The position numbers were made by a program, and so were the translations under genes. Shown one piece after another: positions 23,807 to 35,640 of a DNA stretch of 64,000 nt. The stretch spans positions 8,804,001 to 8,868,000 of the forward strand of contig NC_135060.1 of the NCBI RefSeq assembly GCF_051014685.1. Reading direction: 5' to 3'. This stretch comes from Ptiloglossa arizonensis (Eukaryota; Arthropoda; Insecta; Hymenoptera; Colletidae). The notes under the pieces are model-generated. The model saw only the letters and a program-made list of their open reading frames with translations. It was not told the origin of the DNA and ran no database searches. Every line of letters begins with the position of its first letter. Positions within the stretch are counted from its first letter, which is position 1.

Positions 23807-24992
23807 TCGAACCTGAAAAATTGTCGTAAAAGTTAGATACCTCGATCCCCGTACCGACGCGAGTTAAAAGCATATCAATTTCCATAATCAACCTGGAGAT
23901 AAAATGCGCATCGTCGTGCAATTCCCTTGCAGTTCGCGTTAACGGCCCGGTAGCGCGTCCCGGTTATCGAGGACGACGAAACGTTAATACGAACCGTTTA
24001 ATAATATTTAAGCGAGTGACGCGAGACGGAACGGGATATCTCTTATTAACGAAAGCATAGTAATTTTGAGAATCGTATTGCTCGTAGGCGGGTAGCTGGC
24101 GTGTGCCGGCGACAAGAAGGAACGCCTATCGCGTCGCGTAAGAAAAACTCGCGGAAGGTGGCTGCTACCTTCGGTCGTAGGCACCTGAAACTTTGCGAGC
24201 GCAGTAAAGATACAACGTGCTGCCCGGCAGCCGGGGCTGTTATAAACGCCCCGATATTATCTCGCCTCGTGTAAATGCATATTGAAAAGCGGTTACGCAC
24301 TTCGTACCGTTGAACCAGCGCCGTCATACGACGTGTCTGTGTACAATCCGCACGACTAGCTGGATTCTAACGAGTCATCTGCCGGGCTGCCACTCTCGTC
24401 TAGCGATGGGAACAAGAACATTCGTATACGAGTGAATCGCGAACTTGCGACGTTTCGAAGGAGAAACACGTACCTGTCGTCGACGGATAACGCGAAAGAG
24501 GAATTCATTCGGCATAAATTATTTTCTACGTTTATTTCTCCGGAGAAGAACATACAGATACGGTCGAAACGTTGGAAATAATTTGCACGGGACAAATTAT
24601 ATTATATATTCTTCTTGTCATCGAGAATTGTTCACTATTCTTTTATATTGTTCGATCGAGTGCTAAAAATTACTTTGTTGGACGTGTGTCTATATTTTTG
24701 GAGAATTTTTTAAAAATACTGTTTTAATTTTCTTTATTTTCGGTTCTAGATTTATCAGTTGGTACGTGAGAGTTACGTACGTATCAACGTTTGGGAAAAA
24801 TGCTCGGTAGGAATGGTAGGGGAATTCTATGGTATGTAGTGGCACCGGTGGTCCGTAATGAACGAACTACGGCAATATTATGTCTGTATTTCGTTTCGAC
24901 CGATTTAAGTATGCTCAAAGAGAGGATTACGATGCCGCGTAATCCGCTTATACGTAAAGTATGCGCGTTCATTCATGCTTCGAGTGTATTTC
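23807..24992. other. Non-coding; possible conserved element 23930-24330
   Basis: The GC-rich, low-repeat stretch 23930-24330 contains cgttaataatattt-type cores and the small hairpin cggggc...gccccg (24232-24253). A 93-codon minus frame covers it without any recognisable domain. Downstream (24445-24972) short frames overlap on both strands. Confidence 0.2.
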
Positions 24993-25250
24993 TCAGCCTA
25001 TGAGGCCCCGCGAAATCCTGAATTAAGTCCTGCGGACGTTTTTGCGAGGACTTTCGAACGGTGGAGTTTATCGTGGAAACCCAGACCTTAGGGGATACGA
25101 ATACGACATGAAAAGAAGTTTTACTGAAAGAAAGCATTGAAAGATGCAATCGTAAAATACTTTCAACGTTGACCGAAAGTGTCGTATATATTAAAAAAAA
25201 CGATCGTTGGAAATTTCGGAGCGCGTTATTTTCATCGCATTAACAACGAA
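24993..25250 (+). pseudogene. Possible decayed mariner transposase C-terminus
   Basis: In one frame 24993-25091 reads SAYEAPRNPELSPADVF and continues to a stop. The core NPELSPADVF recalls the PDLSPADFFLF signature around the third catalytic Asp of mariner transposases. A further stretch in another frame (LKDAIVKYFQR, about 25135-25170) would suit the helix that follows. Frameshifts and stops separate the pieces and no inverted repeat was found nearby. With only one short motif, chance resemblance is possible. Confidence 0.25.
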
Positions 25251-25534
25251 ATATTTTTACACATTAATAACGACTTACAAATTTCTCTTGCGACAAGTTT
25301 GAAATCTTGTCAATAGTTTTACAAAGTAAAGCAAACTGTTGCAAAAGATTGTAAAAAAATTGAAAACTCGCGATACAACGATCGAAGACTCCGGTACATC
25401 GATTGTATCGAACTCTGTTTCGTTCCATAACTCATGCAGAGATTACAATTTAGATAATTATCGAGCACCGCCAAAGTATTTGCAGAAGATGAACGGTTCA
25501 GCTCCTTTCGTTTAACTTACACTCGTAAAAAGCA
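25251..25534. other. Non-coding AT-rich stretch
   Basis: Contains repeated acttacaa and tgtaaa words but no array or gene that I recognise. It ends at the pentanucleotide repeat at 25535. Confidence 0.4.
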
Positions 25535-25572
25535 AATAAAATAAAATAAAATAAAATAAATTAAAATAAAAT
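25535..25572. repeat. (AAAAT)n microsatellite
   Basis: About seven units of aaaat/aaata with one interruption (aaatt). It could be the tail of a retroposed element, since it abuts a CpG-rich open stretch at 25573-25830, but no target duplication was seen. Confidence 0.9.
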
Positions 25573-27129
25573 GGATATACCTCGTACTTGCACGGGAGCC
25601 ACCGAATCGCCAGGAGCGAATCCTGGTGCCTCGATCCACGCTCAACGATTCGGGAATGTTAAACGAGATCGAGGAACGATACACAACGTATCGAATTCCC
25701 ATCGCTAGATCCATCCCCCGGAGGCCGAAGAGGCAGAACGTGATGCACCCCGGTATACGTACGACGAACAGATGGCTATCTGAGTTACAGCACGAGGCAC
25801 GGTCACTTCGCGTACACATCGTCGCCTGAGACCGAGATCTCCGGTAATTTGTTGCGGTGTACGTGTACGATATCAAGCCCCGCGACGGACTGGATCCAGT
25901 ATCGCGTTCTCAGAGCATCCGTAATGCGTCTTCGAAGATATCAGGCATCGGTGGCGGACAAGTAGCGACGTAGGATCAACCGTTGCGTGATCGAAATTCT
26001 TAATCGTCGTTCTGTCGGCTGATTTGTTATTCCGTGCGCGGTGCGCGGAGTTCGTAGTTTGGTTGCGTTAAGGGGGCTGGACGGTGTTCCACATAAAAAG
26101 TGCACCGAAGGACGCGGGGTTATTTAACGCGAGTAGATTTTTAAACGACCACTGTCCTGTCATAAGTCGAAAATCAATCGCGGTAGATCTCGAGTAGTGT
26201 TCTTCCTCTTGTAACACTCGGACGATGTCTCGACGATTCGAAGCTGAAATCTTGCCAATTGAATACAGGGACCTCGATGGAAGTTTTGTTATGTATTATT
26301 ATTAGTTTCGTACGTTATTTATTTTGGATTCGATATTTAGGTCTCGTTGAAGTCTTTAAAGTATCGGATGGTTTATTTGTGGTAATGTCTGAGTGGACAA
26401 TCTTTTAGTTATTACGAGCTGTATCTATTGTCGAATTGGTCAGCATTGTTAGTTTCTATTCTGTATTTACCTAATTCAGAATTTATTTTAACGATACCGA
26501 GGATTAGATATTATACAATATCTTTCAGATTTGAAAGTGTGGTAATTTTAAAGCAAAGAAACTTGTGATGGTTTATCGAATTTAACAATTTCCTTTCTCA
26601 CTGTAGACATTCTTAAGTTTCTGTGATGTAACATAGAGTCTCGATACTGGAATTGAAATCGATGGTTCATTCGTCGATAGTCTACCATCGTGTTACGCGA
26701 CTATTCTACCGTTGTGGAAATTGGTACTTTCCGAACCACTCGAGATGCAGCGTTAAAAATTGTCGTATTTCAAACTATGCTTCTGCACGAACGTCTAACT
26801 GGTATTGGGACACGCGTAAACACAGATTCGAGCTCCTTGTGAGATCATTGTGAAACTTTCTAGAGAAGTTCGACCGCGTAAAAATACTGCTGCTCGTATA
26901 AAGCTACCGCTGCGTTCCGAGAACAATGCAGTAATTTATTCTTGCGGTTTTTTGAGCGCACCTAGCGGCAAGTATGTTTCTAGTTTATAGTTATTACTCG
27001 AATAGCTTCGAAGGTAACTTTCCCTCTCGCACCTGTTCGGTTTACGTTGCTTAAAATAATTAAGAAATCTCGTCTCCGTTTTCACTTTCGTCTCACGATG
27101 ATTCTGATCCGTGTAGATGGTTCTCTGTT
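25573..27129. other. Non-coding; one unexplained open plus frame to 25829
   Basis: From the AAAAT repeat to 25829 one plus frame stays open (about 85 codons), containing GMLNEIEERYTTYRIPIARS and later NRWLSELQHEARSLRVHIVA. It has no upstream in-frame ATG before residue M at about 25656 and matches nothing I know, so I do not call it a gene. The rest of the stretch is AT-rich without arrays. Near 26840 tgagatcatt recalls the bantam microRNA seed but no hairpin is present. Confidence 0.35.
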
Positions 27130-27745
27130 TATTTTGAACACTGAAAATTTCTCGAAAGAGGAATTATTTACAAGTCGAATCTTATCTATGAAAATATTTG
27201 GCTATAAAAATTATTTCCAAGTTGAATCTTATCTATAAAAATATTTGTCTATAAAAATCATTTATAAGTCGAATCTTATCTATAAAAATATTTGTCTATA
27301 AAAATCATTTACAAGCCGAATCTTATCTATAACAATATCTGTTTGTAAAAGTTATTCATAAGCCAAATCTTGTCCACAAAAATATTTGTCTATAAGAATT
27401 ATTTCCAATCCGAATCTTATCTACAAAAATATTTGTCTATAAAAATCATTTCCAATCCGAATCTCATCTATAAAAATATTTCTCTATAAAAGTTATTCAT
27501 AAAGCAAATCTTCTCCATAAAAATATTTGTCTATAAGAATTATTTCCAATCCGAATCTCATCTATAAAAATATTTCTCTATAAAAGTTATTCATAGGCCA
27601 AATCTTCTCCATAAAAATATTTGTCTATAAGAATTATTTCCAATCCGAATCTCATCTATAAAAATATTTCTCTATAAAAGTTATTCATAAAGCAAATCTT
27701 CTCCATAGAAATATTTGTCTACAAAAATTACTTACAAGATTCGTA
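27130..27745. repeat. 47-bp minisatellite, ~13 copies, with 94-bp higher-order units
   Basis: The basic unit gaatcttatctataaaaata, tttgtctataaaaatcattt, acaagcc repeats every 47 bp (anchors near 27177, 27224, 27271, 27318, 27365, 27412 and onward). From about 27460 two variants alternate: gaatctcatctataaaaata with tttctct, and caaatcttctccataaaaat with atttgtc. The 94-bp pair recurs near 27461, 27555 and 27649 with near identity. This is higher-order organisation in a very short array. It carries no gene. Confidence 0.94.
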
Positions 27746-28849
27746 GAGCCGAATCTTCGAACTACGAACCAATTTGGGAAACTGATTCGAATCGTCCAAA
27801 CTATCTTATCGGTCCCAGCGATTTTATATCCAATTGGATCCAGTAATATACAATTATCCCGTAAACGTCTCTTGCCGGTTTATCACGCAGATTCTCATAT
27901 CCAGACCGTGAAATCGCGGAAAGCTGGTTCTATGGACGATCCGCAGAGTTCCCGAGTGTCGTTTGCATTGCACCAGGACTCGACGGAAAGAGGGGAAAAA
28001 AATCGTCGTTTCTTAAGAGCCAAGCAGGTTTACGAGACGTTTATTTCCGCTCGGTTGGCGATCCACGAGGCGTATCAGAGACGCACGGTGGCAGTTCTTC
28101 GTCCGAGTCCTTGTCCCTCGTAAATCTCGCTCGCAACAAGACTAAAGGATATGTTTCGTGAATGAGTTATCGGATCTTCGTTGCATTTGGCCGACGAAAT
28201 TGGTCCCCCGAGATGGGCTCTTAATCGTGGATAATTTTTTATTCCATCCTATCGTCGACAGGAATAATGTTCAACACCGGAGCGATTAGGAGGTTAGATA
28301 CAACCTTTTAGCCTTCTTCGTTGAACCCGAATCGTTGTAACGCGTTTGTGTATGAAATTCTTCATGGATTTGATCACCATCGACACCATTGTTACCAAAA
28401 ATCGTAACGATAATTGAACATGGAATTTCGGTGTAAAGGAGGAAGGATATATTTCGGAATACTTGGTTAATATTCTTGAAAATTACTCGATCACGTCAAC
28501 GGTAACTATCGTTAATTGTAGCATTACAGCGAGAAATTGTCCGGTTTGCGAAGAAAATTCGTTTGAACGCGGGTAGCGTTGACAATGTTGCGTCTCCAAG
28601 AGTTAAATGTTACAAATTGGCCGCAATACGAATTTCGAAGTAATAAGACACCCTGAAGTTTTAATGGAATACTAATGGCGACTTTAAGTGCTGAATCGTG
28701 AGGATAAATGACTTAGCTCCGACAGGAGTGTAGTAATCGTGTGCGTGCGACACGTCTCGGAAGATCGTAAAGACAGAAGTTGGAAAGGACAATAGAAGCG
28801 GAGAAAGTTATACGATGTGATTACGATACGACTGATGCTCGTTTGTAAT
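27746..28849. other. Non-coding; weak open frame 27872-28123
   Basis: The plus frame holds 83 codons. From an internal ATG at 27932 it would encode about 63 residues beginning MDDPQSSRVSFALHQDSTER and ending at TAA. Codon texture is not unlike coding sequence and only one other frame competes, but no domain, splice context or homologue is recognisable. The remainder is repeat-free. Confidence 0.2.
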
Positions 28850-29300
28850 GTCACGACAGGCGTAATGTGCTTAATGAACGTTCAACCCATCGTTTCTTGC
28901 CGTCGGTTATGAATTCATCCGATCCGGACAACGCGCGCGGCGCACGAGTAAACTTATGGCCAGTCCGCGAACTCGTTAAAATAAATTACACCGAGTGAAT
29001 CTGTGACAAGATACAAGACCGAGATACAAAGTATCTTTGTCTAGAATCGTGATAGCACGAAGTGCTTTCCCAGATGATGCCTTGTGCAACGCTTAATTAC
29101 CAGTACCTACTACCAAACGCCCTTAATTTATTTGATTTACGAACGCATCGTTCATACTATTTGCACGCGAGTAATAAGACGTTAAATCGATTGTACGGAG
29201 TTAAGAGTATCCACCACGGCTAGCGAAGAGCGGGAAATTTACACGTAACTGGCAATTAGGGATTAAACTATATTCTCTACGGATTTTATCGTTATCCGAT
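28850..29300. promoter_or_regulatory. Candidate conserved non-coding element
   Basis: A repeat-free stretch with gcgcgcggcgcacga flanked by AT-rich homeodomain-type cores (aaattaca, cttaattacc, ccttaatttatttg). No frame of note runs through it. The texture is that of an insect developmental enhancer; nothing in the sequence identifies a target gene. Confidence 0.18.
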
Positions 29301-30464
29301 GAAACGTTAACCGTTCGATCATGATAATACTAATCCTGTTGTTTAGTTCGAGTGTGTACGACCCGAAATTATATTTGTTTGGAAATAAAATGTGTGTACT
29401 CTCGTTGCACGTATGATGTCTCGAAGTTATTTCGAATATTCCTCGCCTCTATGTTTGCAAGTACATGAAAATCGTTCCATGTAGATTCGAACACAGATTG
29501 AACACAGAAACTCTTAACGTACAAAGGCTATGATATATACTATTTGTATAATGTTACTATGAATTTCACGCGGACCAGTTTCTCCTACAATTATCCCAAA
29601 TCTACCAACCTTACACCCACAGTAGAATACACCTAACTTAAACACTTTTGAAACGCTTTCCATCCTTCAAGAATCTTAACTCCTTTCGCATTTGCGATCA
29701 CTGTAGCTGACACCGGTTCTGGAAATCGTTGCGAAACGCTGTAAAAATTAATCCGTGTGAAAACGGTGATTGACAATTTTCTGGACAACTCGACTAATTT
29801 CGATTCCTCGAATGAAAAACGAAGTCACGTTGCATCTTAAAAATGTCCCGCTCTTGTGGAAAATTCGCTGGAAGATGAGCGACGCGTCGGGCAACATCGG
29901 CGTCAAATTAACGTACGTGTCAAACACGGTGAACGTTAATTATCGGTAAAGTCCTGGTCAGGATTTCAATATAGGAGCGATGGGCTTGAACGAGGCACCG
30001 CTGGAAGGATATCCGGAGTAGCTGGCATTATCTTACACGAGTAGACACGTAGAGGGCCGTGCTGGGGGAAGGCTGAGCTCGAAACAACTCACTCAACCTG
30101 ATCCAAAGCCGGCAGGCATCAACATGGTTTCTCTCTACCACGTTTGTCTGTCCGGTTTCGTTCCTCCGTTCGTCCGTCCTGGCTCTCCGTTTGTCGGCTG
30201 TCGGCCAGGATGATCCTTAACGCGTGTTTTGACGCGATTAGTGGCCACGGTTTGTGAACAACGCGAGCCATTGTTCCCGGTGCGTGATTTCGCGTGTGAA
30301 TCTCCTCGTTCGACCGTGGTACGTGGTCCTTGCCAAGGACGAACCGGCCGCGATCCTCGCTTTCAGGGAAACTGCAATCACCTCCGTAACGTTGCACCGA
30401 TGCACCAGAAGCGCCGAGCTATTACAAGCCTGTAGAGATTTTGGAGTCTCGAGCTTATTCAAGG
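29301..30464. other. Non-coding; CpG-rich 29870-30450 may be conserved
   Basis: 29301-29800 is AT-rich and featureless. From 29870 to 30450 the sequence becomes GC-rich with overlapping open frames on both strands (minus 30119-30397, minus 30238-30477, plus 30229-30589). Four competing frames in one place speak for stop-poor DNA rather than a gene. Confidence 0.3.
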
Positions 30465-31650
30465 TATGGCGTTTCATTGTCTACGTTGAGACCCTCCATT
30501 GGTCTAAGATGGCACGTTCGAGTCTGTTTACGAACGCTGGGAAAAGAGAAACATTTGAGGGTGTATTAGTCGAAGTTATTCCATTTTGAATCGAAATTCT
30601 TATCCTGGTCTCCTTCTCATAGTTCTACATGACATTGATCGTACATTTAATATCGTACATTTATGTATAGCGTTTTATTTTCTACGTTGCAATTCTCTAT
30701 TGGTCGAGGATCGCATGTTCGTGTCTGTTTACAAACGCTAGGAAAATAGAAACGTTTGGGGGTTTATTACTCAAGGTTATTCCATTTGAATCGACATTGT
30801 TATCCTAGTCTCCTTGTCGTGATTCTCCCTGAAATTGATATGTATAGCAGTTTATTGTCTACGTTGTGATTCTTCATTTGATTTTACATTTAATGTCGTA
30901 CATTTATGTATGACGTTTTATTGTCTACGTTGCAATTCTCCATTGGTTGAGGATGGCACGTTCGTGTCTGTTTACGAACGCTGGGAAAATAGAAACATTC
31001 GAGGGTGTATTACTCGTGGTTATTTCATTTTGAATCGAAATTATTATCCTGGTCTCCTTCTCATAGTTCTCCATGACATTGATCGTACATTTAATATCGT
31101 ATATTTATGTATGGCGTTTTATTGTCCATGTTGCGATTCTCCGTTTGATTTTACATTTAATATCGTACATTTATGTACGGCGTTTTATTGTCTACGTTGC
31201 AATTCTCCATTGATCGAGGATTGCACGTTCGTGTCTGTTTACGAATGCTGGAGAAATAGAAACGTTTGGGGGTGTATCACTCAAAGTTATTCCATTTTGA
31301 ATCGAAGTTATTATCCTGGTCTCTTTTTCATGGTTCTCTATGACATTGATCGTACATTTAATATCGTACATTTAATATCGTACATTTATGTATGGCGTTT
31401 TATTTTCTATGTTGCGATTCTCCATTTAATATCGTACATTTATATATGACGTTTTTTTGTCTACGTTGCAATTCTCCATCGGTCGAAGATAGCACATTCG
31501 TGTCTGTTTACAAACACTGAGAAAATAGAAACGTTTGGGGGTGTATTACTCAAGATTATTCCATTTTGAATCAAAATTATTATCCTAGTCTCCCTGTCAC
31601 GATTCTCCCAATAGAAATTGATCGTACATATAATATCGTTCATTTATCGT
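30465..31650. repeat. Tandem array of five 200-270-bp units
   Basis: Each unit has tatggcgttttattgtctac, gttgcaattctccattggtc, ggcacgttcgtgtctgttta, cgaacgctgggaaaatagaa, acgtttgggggtgtattact and ttatcctggtctccttctca. The tatcct-gtctcc anchors fall near 30601, 30801, 31046, 31314 and 31581. Later units are longer because the phrase acatttaatatcgtacattt is itself repeated one to three times. The 204-codon plus frame at 30835-31449 exists only because of this repeat (it contains the same ~70-residue block twice), so it is not called a gene. Confidence 0.93.
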
Positions 31651-32989
31651 ACTCCGAAATGCCTGCAAACTTTTGGACCCGATACGACACAATCACACAA
31701 TTTACAATTTGAAAAATGAGAGAAATGTGTCAATTTTACACTCTGCTGAAAACAATTAACTTGTCCGAACTACAGTAAGACTACTCATCAGGAAGAAGTA
31801 TCGAATAACCAAAAGCAATCTATTCACCCAACACCTAATACACACAGTGTGTTCTAACTTCCAACCGATCGAGATCTTCGGCGCGCGTTTCGTCCGGATA
31901 ATTCATAATTTTCGTAACTCGTCGAGTGTTTCGAGAACATCCATAGAAATCGTTTCGTCGCGATCGATCGTTCGCATGGAACACCAACACCAGATGGAAA
32001 CAAAGAAAGAAATCTCGTCTCGGAGGTAACTTCCCCGTGGAGAAGCGCGAAACGATACCTCGAAGGAGTTTCTCGGTCGGCGCGGATAAAACTCGAACCT
32101 TCTCGATCGGTGCTCGCGAGTCCGGTCGCGTTCGATTCGCCTCCTTGCTCCGACCGATCGATCAGCCCGCAACTGCCCACGAGAAATAGAAACCGATCGC
32201 CGGCGTATTTCAATTCCCTCGACGGAAATGTCCCGGTGTTTTCCGCGTCGTCGAACGGAGCCAACAAAGCGATCGCGGGCGCGTGTACGCCGCGAGGAAT
32301 CGGTATCCACGTGGAACGAACGCGCGCTTTCGAATTCTTTCGTATCGCCGCGTAATGTACACCCCACCGGTTGTAAAGAGACACAAGGCAAGCGGAGGCG
32401 CGAGCATAGAAGCAGGTACGAGCAATTACATTTTTTTCCTTCTTTTTTTTTTCTTTTCTTTTCGTCGATGCCGCCAATCGGTCGACCGATTGTCGCGTAA
32501 CAACGATCGAGCGAATAAAACGCCCCGCGTGTAATTTTACGACACGCGGGATCGAACGATCGGTAGCCGCTTCGGAGGCTGTATTTATCCTTCGATCGTT
32601 CGAACAAACAACGCGGTCACCTTGCATAATTCCAACCAACGCAGCGGTTTTCCAACGGACGTTAAATCAACCGCTCTTCCGGTTCTCGTCGCCTCTGCCC
32701 CTCGGCGTTCCTAACCGGCATCGATTTATCGCCCGATCCTTGGTTAATTATTATGCCAGTTCCTCCCTTCTATACGCCACGCCGAGCGATAAATAATTAG
32801 ACGCGATCGTGACTAATTGTACCGTCTCGATTCCCGTTTACGCGACGCGCTGAAAGCGAGCGATACGCGATACCTCGCGCGTACGTACGTGTACGTTCAC
32901 GTGAAATAGAGTACAGAAACGGTTCAATTCCAATGTGTAATCTCTTCGATGTTAGCTCGAACGATGGTCGGAGAAGTTTCTTTGGTTAG
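31651..32989. other. GC-rich, stop-poor block, coding status unresolved
   Basis: On the minus strand two registers stay open across nearly the same DNA: 31854-32639 (261 codons, first ATG about four codons in) and 31903-32607 (234 codons). The plus strand is also open in places (32110-32534). Translations are Arg/Ser-rich with a KKRKKK run from a polypyrimidine tract at 32431-32463, and neither shows a domain. I read this as a CpG-rich block with few stops rather than a gene. 32680-32840 (ggttaattattatgcc, gataaataattagacg) resembles conserved non-coding DNA. Confidence 0.3.
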
Positions 32990-33375
32990 TTTATGATTTA
33001 ATTTTGGAAGATTGTATTCTGTAAGTATCTACACGTGTAATGATATAACAAGGTGTTCGATTATGGAACATTATTGTAAATTTTCATTCATGGTTTTCCA
33101 CTTTTCGATATTAGGAACTGATGACTTAGTTTTTGAAGATTGTATTTGTAAGTATCTAAACGTGTAACGATGTGACGAGGTGTTCGATTATGGAACATTA
33201 TTGTAAATTTTCAGTCGTGGTTTTCCACTTTTCGATATTAGATTTCGACTGGTGATTTAGTTTTTGAAAAATTTTATTCGTAAGTACACGTATAACGATA
33301 TAACACAGTGTTGGATAATGGAACATTATTGTAAATTTTCATTCACAATTTTTGATTTCTTGATATTAGAGACTC
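32990..33375. repeat. Three-copy tandem array, ~128-130-bp units
   Basis: Each unit has tttttgaagattgtatt, gtaagtatct-acgtgtaa, ggtgttcgattatggaacat, tattgtaaattttcattcat and ttttccacttttcgatatta. The ggaacattattgtaaatttt anchors fall near 33066, 33196 and 33321. The third copy is the most diverged. Confidence 0.9.
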
Positions 33376-35550
33376 ACTGCGCGATAATTATAACTATAAA
33401 CTTCATAGTTTCGATTGTTTGATAATTTCAACTAATAATAGCTTCCAGAGATATTCTGCGTTAACGAGACGACTTTGCAAGTTTGCGAATGTAAGTCGAT
33501 CACTCGAATAGAAGTACTGGTGTAACGCGGACAAGTTTTGTAAATTTCACTACGCCCGACATTTGTTCGCGCACTTTGTCGCGTACTATTTCGCAAGAGA
33601 CTGGTATTTTTAAACATTAGATTTATGAAACGAAACGGTTCGTCTTGAGTAACGAGATCGTACGAGTGAAATTCGAGCCGGGTGAAACTCGTTTCGCCGA
33701 ATCGACTGTACGATTATTTCTGTAATTCGAAACCGCAAGTACGTTAGTCAAATTGACAATAATTCAAGCGAACTTATTTAACGGCACGTTTGCCGGTACA
33801 ACTGTGTAGAATAACTCAATTTGTTGGAGCAACCTTTTGCAAATAGCAATTTGCACGAAGCAATCTCTCTTGCCCTTCTTGTTTCGTCGGTTATACATTT
33901 TTATCGGTTGAAATAATCTGTACAATTCGATCGAAATATTCAACCTCGAACCGAAATCTTAAAATTCGAACGTGTGTTTGAATATTTTTATTACCATTAT
34001 CTCCCAGAGATAATCCTTTAGAAACCTTGAACAACTTCTATCCCGACTTTTATTTTTATAGTCGATTTTATACCCACCATAAAATTTCTGTCCTTTTACA
34101 CGCCGAGGAGCGTTTCTTCTATTGCAAAAAATAACCAAGTTTATATTATCGTTCTCAATATTTACATTGTACTGTTAAATTTCACAACGCGCGAAGAAAC
34201 AATCAGGACTCGTAGATTATATTTTCCTTCGTGCGACCTACTTTCTAAGAATAAATAACGATTCCAATGAAACCGGCGTTATCGTGCACGCATTTCGATG
34301 TCCGTACTAGTATAAATGACGAACGCGCCAACAACGAAAGATTATCAGCTACGGTTTCTACGAGTCGAACAATGGGTTCCGAGTATCATCCGTTTATTGC
34401 TGATATTTTGTCTACGGCACTTGGTTAGGTATAAACGTTGCTCGGGTCGTGCCGTGTAAAGCATAAATCATTCGAAAGGACGTGCATACGTGCTCGCGTA
34501 TTTATACGTCGCTAACTCCCTCTGTACCTGTTCAAATATGGCTGTACCTACACCTGAACGTTGCAAATCGGATCGAATGCTCGACTCGTTTATTTACCGC
34601 GTTTCAATCCGAACGTCGCAAACACGAAACTATTCGATAAGTAAACTTTCGAACGCACGAAACCATACTGACTCTGTAGCGAAGGTTGCACGGATAAGAG
34701 GTTTTCTTGCTACGTTAAATTGACCAAAAGAATCGGAGGAACGCTTTGCAAAATAATCGAGAATATTGCATGAAATTTTTGGAATGGAAGAAACATTGTT
34801 TATTTTACATGGCAATATTTTACACTGCTGCTTTATAAAAATAACATTCTTTTGTAAGAGTATACTTACTTCGTTGGAAATTGTACTCGAGTAACGTCCA
34901 ATTAACGTTTATACTCGTACCTTTGGAAAAAGATTAATTTCTTTTAAAGTTCGAAATATGTTGAGATTGTACATTACGTTGAAATCTTTGGAGTATCGAA
35001 TACAGTGTATACCACACGTAAAATAAAAATTCTCACGGTTTCACGATCTACCAACCCTGCTTAAGTGCTTCCGAAATCGTTGTTTCGCAATTGTACCAAC
35101 GATGCAGAAAATAACATTAAAAGAAGAACCGAGAAGATCGTTTACACGATCTTAGAAACCATTCGCGACACGAAACTGAAAATTCCCCGATACAAACGAG
35201 CGATATTGAATCCACACTTTCATCTCCATATCCGGTACATTCCTTAGAAAACCAGGCCCCTTAACTATCACCAGCGGTGTATAAATTGTTTTGATCCCTC
35301 GTTGACCCACATGAGTCCCGTTCGCGTCAAAATATAATTGTGCCCGACTAAAAACGAATAACAGTGTGTTCGAGTGACGTGTTTGACGGCCTGTTTCCCC
35401 TTAATCCTCGGGATCGATGAAACACCATGACGGTGACATAAGGTTACCCCGATTCGAGTACTCGAAACGCGCGATATCCGATTACCGTGTTACTCGACTC
35501 ATCGATCGATTCTGTTCACCCGTCAGTCGTTGCGCGATAATCGTCGACAA
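33376..35550. other. AT-rich non-coding stretch, nothing recognised
   Basis: Only short frames (60-79 codons) occur and none carries a motif. No array or transposon ends were identified by eye. Confidence 0.5.
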
Positions 35551-35640
35551 GAGAGAGAAGAGAAAAAAAAAACAGAAGGAAAGAAAAAGAAAAGAAAAGA
35601 GAGAGAGAGAAAAAAAAGGAAGGAAAGAAAAGAAAGCGAA
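35551..35640. repeat. Polypurine tract (GAGA / GAAAA)
   Basis: About 90 bp of almost pure A/G on the plus strand, including a run of five GA dinucleotides. It creates lysine-rich frames on the plus strand and phenylalanine/serine-rich frames on the minus strand that should be disregarded. Such tracts can form triplex DNA. Confidence 0.93.

Noticed and set aside
25600..25630. cgccaggagcgaatcctggt resembling part of a tRNA
   Set aside because: No acceptor stem, anticodon arm or proper B-box around it.
26838..26870. tgagatcattgtgaaac resembling the bantam microRNA seed
   Set aside because: Similarity fades after the seed, and no complementary arm upstream or downstream would form a precursor hairpin.
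30835..31449. 204-codon plus frame resembling a cysteine-rich protein
   Set aside because: It lies wholly inside a tandem array, and its residues repeat with the DNA unit.
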